From positions 62,001 to 126,000 of the forward strand of contig JBJXEA010000026.1 in assembly GCA_046155285.1 (NCBI GenBank): DNA of 64,000 nt, given 5' to 3'. Of this stretch, positions 60,056 through 64,000 are shown piece after piece. Origin of the DNA: CAILHX01 sp046155285 (GTDB taxonomy: Bacteria > Pseudomonadota > Gammaproteobacteria > Burkholderiales > Methylophilaceae). A program made the translations under genes and the position numbers. Every line of letters begins with the position of its first letter. Position 1 is the first letter of the stretch. Under the pieces are notes generated by a model. It saw only the letters and a program-made list of their open reading frames with translations, did not search any database and had not been told where the DNA came from.

Positions 60056-60331
60056 ATGAGTCAAATCACCATCGAACACAATCCAAGCGAAGAGCGTTTG
60101 AAAGAGCTGGGCGTTGCCAGCTGGTCTATCTGGGAAAAAGAAGTTTCCAAATTTCCGTTGGATTTCGGCATGACAGAAACCGCTTATGTGCTGGAAGGCG
60201 AAATCCTAGTCACCCCTAAAGGCGCTGAACCAGTGCGTATTGTACCTGGCGATTTAGTCGTGTTTCCAAAAGGCATGAGCAGTCAGTGGGAAGTGGTCAA
60301 GCCACTGCGTAAGCACTATAAGCACAGTTAA
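60056..60331 (+). CDS. Small cupin-domain protein
   Basis: A 91-aa single cupin (Cupin_3/EutQ-like) with the segment ETAYVLEGEILVTPKG and the VPGDLVVFPKGMSSQWEV block. The usual His ligands are reduced, so metal binding is unclear. It follows a Gfo/Idh/MocA gene and precedes a terminator. Confidence 0.8.
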   Translation: MSQITIEHNPSEERLKELGVASWSIWEKEVSKFPLDFGMTETAYVLEGEILVTPKGAEPVRIVPGDLVVFPKGMSSQWEVVKPLRKHYKHS

Positions 60332-60348
60332 TTTGGGTATCAAAAACA

Positions 60349-60379
60349 AAAAAGGCCAGCGATTTCGCTGGCCTTTTTA
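60349..60379 (+). terminator. Rho-independent terminator after the cupin gene
   Basis: Stem AAAAGGCCAGCG/CGCTGGCCTTTT around ATTT followed by TTTAT. Confidence 0.88.
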
Positions 60380-60432
60380 TTTGGCTCCTCGACCTGGGCT
60401 TGTGATACAGGGGTAACCATTGAGATTCCGCT

Positions 60433-60570
60433 GTGGAAGACACAGTCGCCCGGGTGTGCGACATCACCTACTCTGTCTATTGGCGCAAGCCAGCAGATAC
60501 TCCAGCAAAACTGGGCTCTATTTTGCGCCAACTCAAGCGCATACGGGAAATGTATATTTTTAAGGACTGA
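60433..60570 (+). pseudogene. 45-codon fragment in a non-coding stretch, origin unknown
   Basis: An open frame (GTG 60433 to TGA 60568-60570) encodes a coding-like peptide (ITYSVYWRKPADTPAKLGSI and RQLKRIREMYIFKD). It lacks a ribosome-binding site and looks like the last part of a lost gene. The rest of the 435-base spacer (60332-60767) holds the cupin terminator, two 9-base direct repeats AGTTGTTAC (60612 and 60643) and presumably the galE promoter. Confidence 0.3.
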
Positions 60571-60767
60571 GTTTTGTTGGTGTGATTGACTGTGTCAAGC
60601 GCTGTGGCAGCAGTTGTTACCATTGTGTTGGGTTTCTGAGATAGTTGTTACAGAGGTGTAGTTAATATTGCAACGATGTTAAATAGTCTTTCGTTCTATT
60701 TTCTGTAACAAAGCAGTTCTATCATCACAACCTCAAAAATTGTCTGCAAGGCTATCTTCCCTGCGCC

Positions 60768-61781
60768 ATGAAAAAGATACTTATTACCGGTGGTTGTGGC
60801 TATATTGGCTCGCATACTTGCGTCGAGCTGTTGAACGCAGGCCACGAGTTGGTGGTGGTGGACAACCTCAGCAATAGCAATATTGCCGCGCACCACAGAG
60901 TGATGGAAATTACGGGCAAGAATGCAAATTTTTATCAAGTGGATGTGCGGGATAGAGCGGGTTTAAGCGCCATATTCGACCAGCATGCCATACAAGCGGT
61001 AATTCATTTTGCAGGACTCAAGGCAGTGGGCGAGTCTGTGCAACAGCCTTTGCGTTATTACGACAACAACATCGCCGGTACGCTAGCACTGTGTGAAGTG
61101 ATGGCAGAAAAGGGCGTGCGTAATCTCGTGTTTAGCTCTTCTGCAACAGTGTACGGCGACCCCCATGCGGTGCCTATCCGTGAGGATTTCCCAACCGGAG
61201 GCACGACCAATCCCTACGGCACTAGCAAGTTGATGATAGAGCGCATTTTGCGTGACTTGATGGCATCAGACCCCGCATGGCGTATTGCCATCTTGCGTTA
61301 CTTTAACCCAGTGGGGGCACATTCCAGCGGGCGGATAGGCGAAGATCCCAATGGCATTCCGAATAATCTGATGCCCTTTATCACGCAGGTCGCGGTAGGT
61401 AAAAGGGAGTGTTTGAATGTTTTTGGCGGTGACTATGTGACGGCGGATGGCACGGGAGTGCGTGACTATATTCACGTGGTGGATTTGGCCAAAGGACATT
61501 TAGCTGCGCTGGATTATATCTTCAACAACCCAGGCGAACTCACCGTGAATCTGGGTACAGGCCGTGGCTACAGTGTGCTGGAGATGGTCCAGGCTTTTCA
61601 GGCGGAAAGTGGAAAAGAAATCGCTTTCAAAATTGTGGATAGAAGGCCCGGCGACATTGCCTGTTGCTACGCAGATCCTGAATTAGCCGAGAAAACCTTG
61701 GGATGGCGTGCGACCTTGGGTATAGAAGACATGTGCCGCGACTCATGGCGTTGGCAGTCGCAAAACCCTAGCGGCTATTAG
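60768..61781 (+). CDS. galE: UDP-glucose 4-epimerase
   Basis: A 337-aa SDR enzyme. GGCGYIGSHT is the NAD-binding motif, SSSATVYGDP and NPYGTSK hold the catalytic Ser/Thr, Tyr and Lys. Length and C-terminal RRPGDIACCYADPELAEKTLGW are typical of GalE. It supplies UDP-galactose for polysaccharide; with the nucleotidyltransferase at 62814 it suggests a surface-sugar gene group. Confidence 0.94.
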   Translation: MKKILITGGCGYIGSHTCVELLNAGHELVVVDNLSNSNIAAHHRVMEITGKNANFYQVDVRDRAGLSAIFDQHAIQAVIHFAGLKAVGESVQQPLRYYDNNIAGTLALCEVMAEKGVRNLVFSSSATVYGDPHAVPIREDFPTGGTTNPYGTSKLMIERILRDLMASDPAWRIAILRYFNPVGAHSSGRIGEDPNGIPNNLMPFITQVAVGKRECLNVFGGDYVTADGTGVRDYIHVVDLAKGHLAALDYIFNNPGELTVNLGTGRGYSVLEMVQAFQAESGKEIAFKIVDRRPGDIACCYADPELAEKTLGWRATLGIEDMCRDSWRWQSQNPSGY

Positions 61782-61789
61782 GAGATTCC

Positions 61790-62716
61790 ATGAATCCAGA
61801 ACGAGAGCTTTCCCGCCTGCATTTCTTGTTCGATAACGATAACCCTGACCAGGTTTGGACGAACGCCCGTGAGGTGATTCGTAGGATTAGCCCAAACTAC
61901 AACGATGCCTATCTTTCTGAGATATTTAACGATGTGGTAGAGCTGTTTTACGGTGACTATCCTGACTATCTGCGCGTGAATACGCCTTATCACGATTTGC
62001 GTCACACCATGGACGTATTTCTCTGTGCGTTGAGGCTGATGCACGGTATGCGGGTGAATGGAGAGCGTTTTGAAAATCACGAAATCAGCGCTGTTGCAAT
62101 CGCCGCATTGATGCACGATGTGGGTTATGCCCAGCAGCGGGGGGATGAGGCCGCTAATGGTGCGAAATATACCAAAACACACGTGATGCGCGGTATTGAG
62201 TTTTTGCGTAATTATGTGGATCTGCAAGGCTGGTCGGTGACGTGGTTGTTAAATGCTGAGGCTGCTATCCACTGCACCAATCCGGCACTAAAACTCGCTG
62301 ATATTGAATTTGAAAATGAACGTTCACTATTGATAGCCAAGCTAGTAGGAACAGCCGACCTGGTGGGGCAGATGGCGGATCGTTCTTATCTTGAGAAATT
62401 ACTGTTTCTCTATTTTGAGTTCAAAGAAGCGGGCATTCAGGATTTCAGCAGCATGAGTGAAATGTTGCAGCGTACGCACCAGTTTTATCAGATGACAATC
62501 CAAAAATTAAACACAGAATTTGACAGTTACTACAAACACTTAACCAGCCATTTTGTGGATTGGTTCGGGGTTGAATCCAATTACTACATGCATTCGATTG
62601 ATAAAAACATTGATTACCTAGAAAAGGTGTTGAGAGAGTCCGGCGCAGGAGGTTTTTTGAACAATCTCAAACGGCGCGGCATTGTGAATAAAGCCCTCGT
62701 ACTCAATGCGAACTAG
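61790..62716 (+). CDS. HD-type protein resembling class I cyclic-nucleotide phosphodiesterase
   Basis: A 308-aa protein 8 bases after galE. It has YHDLRHTMDV (residues 67-76), close to the YHNxxHAxDV of class I PDEs, HD at 109-110 in ALMHDVGY, and a further Asp190 in GTADLV, so the putative metal ligands His72, His109, Asp110, Asp190 and acid His68 are all present. Such proteins hydrolyse cAMP/cGMP in eukaryotes; bacterial homologues are less studied. No sensor domain is present. Alternative: a divergent HD hydrolase with another substrate. Confidence 0.72.
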   Translation: MNPERELSRLHFLFDNDNPDQVWTNAREVIRRISPNYNDAYLSEIFNDVVELFYGDYPDYLRVNTPYHDLRHTMDVFLCALRLMHGMRVNGERFENHEISAVAIAALMHDVGYAQQRGDEAANGAKYTKTHVMRGIEFLRNYVDLQGWSVTWLLNAEAAIHCTNPALKLADIEFENERSLLIAKLVGTADLVGQMADRSYLEKLLFLYFEFKEAGIQDFSSMSEMLQRTHQFYQMTIQKLNTEFDSYYKHLTSHFVDWFGVESNYYMHSIDKNIDYLEKVLRESGAGGFLNNLKRRGIVNKALVLNAN

Positions 62717-62813
62717 TCACCCTTGTCTTCAAGCTGTCGCATAGGCTACATAGGACTGTAACAATGCTGCGTTATCTTATCCTCAACATGAAAATTCAAA
62801 CAAAGGTGATGCA

Positions 62814-63953
62814 ATGAAAGCCATGATTCTTGCGGCCGGCAAGGGTACTCGCGTACGTCCTTTAACGCACGAGATGCCCAAACCCATGATTCCGATTATG
62901 GGTAAGCCGGTGATGGAATACTTGGTTGAACTGTTGGCGAAGCATGGGGTGAACCAGGTGATGGTCAACCTCAGTCATCTGCCACAACGCATAGAACAAT
63001 ACTTTGGCGATGGACAGCGTTTCGGCGTGGAGATTGGTTACTCCTTTGAAGGCTACATTCAGAACGATGAAATGATTCCTTTCGCGCTGGGTTCTGCGGG
63101 CGGAATGCGTAAAATTCAGGATTTCGGTGGATTTTTTGATGAAACCACCGTTGTGATTTGTGGCGACGCGATTATTGATCTCGATTTAACTGCTGCTGTG
63201 GCCGAACATAAGCGCCGTGGGGCGCTGGTGAGTTTAGTGGCCAAGCAAGTGCCGTGGGAAGAGGTCTCCAGCTACGGCGTGGTGGTGGCTGATGAACAAG
63301 GACGTATCACTTCGTTCCAGGAGAAACCTTCTCAAGCTGAAGCCAAGTCTAATTTAATCAATACCGGTATTTATATTTTTGAGCCAGAAGCGCTGGATTT
63401 GATTCCTTCCGGCCAAGTGTTCGATATTGGTTCTGACTTGTTCCCGTTGCTGGTAGAAAAAGGGTTGCCATTCCACGCGTTGCAGCATGACTTCCATTGG
63501 ATAGACATTGGTAAGGTGTCCGATTACTGGGAGGTCACACAGCGCGTAATGCGTGGCGAAGTAGAGGGCATCAAGATTCCTGGGCAAGAAATTCGCCCGG
63601 GCGTATGGGCGGGACTGAATGTAAGAATTGACTGGCGCGACACCACCATAGAAGGCCCTGCGTATATTGGCTCTGGTACTCACATTGAGGCTGGTTGCCA
63701 AATTTTAGGTCCTACATGGATAGGGCATGGCTGCCATCTGCATCAGAACGTCAAGATGACGCGCAGCGTTATTTTTGAACACACGCGTGTGCGTGAAGGT
63801 GCCGAATTTGATGAGCAAATAGTCGTGGGTGACTATTGTGTTACCAAGCACGGTGAGACCTTGCATGCCGAAGAAGTTGGGCTGAATTGGATTTGGCGTG
63901 ATGCGAGGGTCGTCAACATCGTGGAGCGGCAGGATTCAGCCATAGTTGTTTGA
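62814..63953 (+). CDS. NDP-sugar pyrophosphorylase/nucleotidyltransferase with beta-helix tail
   Basis: A 379-aa enzyme: nucleotidyltransferase domain (about 1-235) with MKAMILAAGKGTRVRPLT, KPMIPIMGKP and CGDAIIDLDL metal-binding region, then a left-handed beta-helix tail of hexapeptide repeats (about 255-345). It activates a sugar-1-phosphate, possibly mannose- or glucose-type; specificity is not readable. Confidence 0.88.
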   Translation: MKAMILAAGKGTRVRPLTHEMPKPMIPIMGKPVMEYLVELLAKHGVNQVMVNLSHLPQRIEQYFGDGQRFGVEIGYSFEGYIQNDEMIPFALGSAGGMRKIQDFGGFFDETTVVICGDAIIDLDLTAAVAEHKRRGALVSLVAKQVPWEEVSSYGVVVADEQGRITSFQEKPSQAEAKSNLINTGIYIFEPEALDLIPSGQVFDIGSDLFPLLVEKGLPFHALQHDFHWIDIGKVSDYWEVTQRVMRGEVEGIKIPGQEIRPGVWAGLNVRIDWRDTTIEGPAYIGSGTHIEAGCQILGPTWIGHGCHLHQNVKMTRSVIFEHTRVREGAEFDEQIVVGDYCVTKHGETLHAEEVGLNWIWRDARVVNIVERQDSAIVV

Positions 63954-63978
63954 TCCACCTTAACCTAAAACTAAAAGC

Positions 63979-64000
63979 ATCGCCCTGCTCAGCAGGGCGT
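63979..64000 (+). terminator. Probable terminator, cut by window edge
   Basis: A stem CGCCCTGC/GCAGGGCG around TCA closes the window; a T tract would lie just beyond the end. Confidence 0.6.

Noticed and set aside
1..64000. CRISPR arrays
   Set aside because: No regularly spaced identical short repeats with unique spacers were seen; the repeats found are palindromes, attC sites and one in-gene duplication.

Overview
The window looks like a chromosomal segment of a betaproteobacterium, probably of the Nitrosomonadales/Gallionellaceae type. This is inferred from gene families and gene order: asd-fimV-(EcfT-like)-truA, trpF-trpB-trpA-accD-folC-SPOR-cvpA-purF-metZ, tRNA-Leu/rnr-rlmB, ndk-rlmN-rodZ-ispG, and the aat-bpt pair. 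No rRNA, CRISPR array, integrase or intact prophage is visible. Most of the window is dense housekeeping sequence with short spacers and many ATGA-type overlaps.

Layout. 1-2095: a truncated tail-anchored protein, an RluF-like pseudouridine synthase and an M15 peptidase. 2096-5540: an AT-richer accessory patch with a membrane-protein fragment, three lipoprotein genes and a 54-aa protein in one overlapping operon, a patatin-like phospholipase, and a MazE/MazF-type toxin-antitoxin pair. 5560-17981: ygiQ, two large signalling proteins (PAS-GGDEF-EAL and a hybrid histidine kinase), the N-degron transferases aat and bpt, a Tim44-like protein, dapD, a YlqF/RbgA GTPase, and an HDOD/metallo-hydrolase pair.

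17997-28516 is the most unusual part. A tightly overlapping plus-strand operon (FAD dehydrogenase, two half-size EamA/SMR-like proteins, a DegT-type aminotransferase and a GNAT-type acyltransferase) faces a minus-strand operon (HAD phosphatase, class III aminotransferase, alpha/beta hydrolase, acyl carrier protein, ketoacyl-ACP synthase). Between them lie two integron gene cassettes without an integrase. Each is bounded by attC-type sites, and each cassette's R'' box is the exact reverse complement of the core site at its own start. The two flanking operons together could form an uncharacterised ACP-dependent aminolipid or glycolipid pathway; that is inference.

28517-35155: a 34-aa membrane peptide with a PuuD/urate-oxidase-N-like membrane protein, arginine synthesis (argD, argF, argG), ppnP, yajQ and asd. 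35207-48012: fimV with an internal duplication, an EcfT-like protein, truA, a GST-like protein, a HEPN-like orphan, a YVTN beta-propeller, then tryptophan synthesis, accD, folC, a SPOR protein and cvpA. 48167-58330: purF, metZ, tRNA-Leu(CAG), rnr, rlmB, ndk, rlmN, rodZ and ispG. 58399-64000: a Prx5-type peroxiredoxin, a Gfo/Idh/MocA oxidoreductase, a small cupin, galE, a protein with the metal-ligand pattern of class I cyclic-nucleotide phosphodiesterases, and a sugar nucleotidyltransferase.

Several REP/MITE-like palindromes sit in spacers. All functional calls rest on motifs and family resemblance read by eye; no database search was run.
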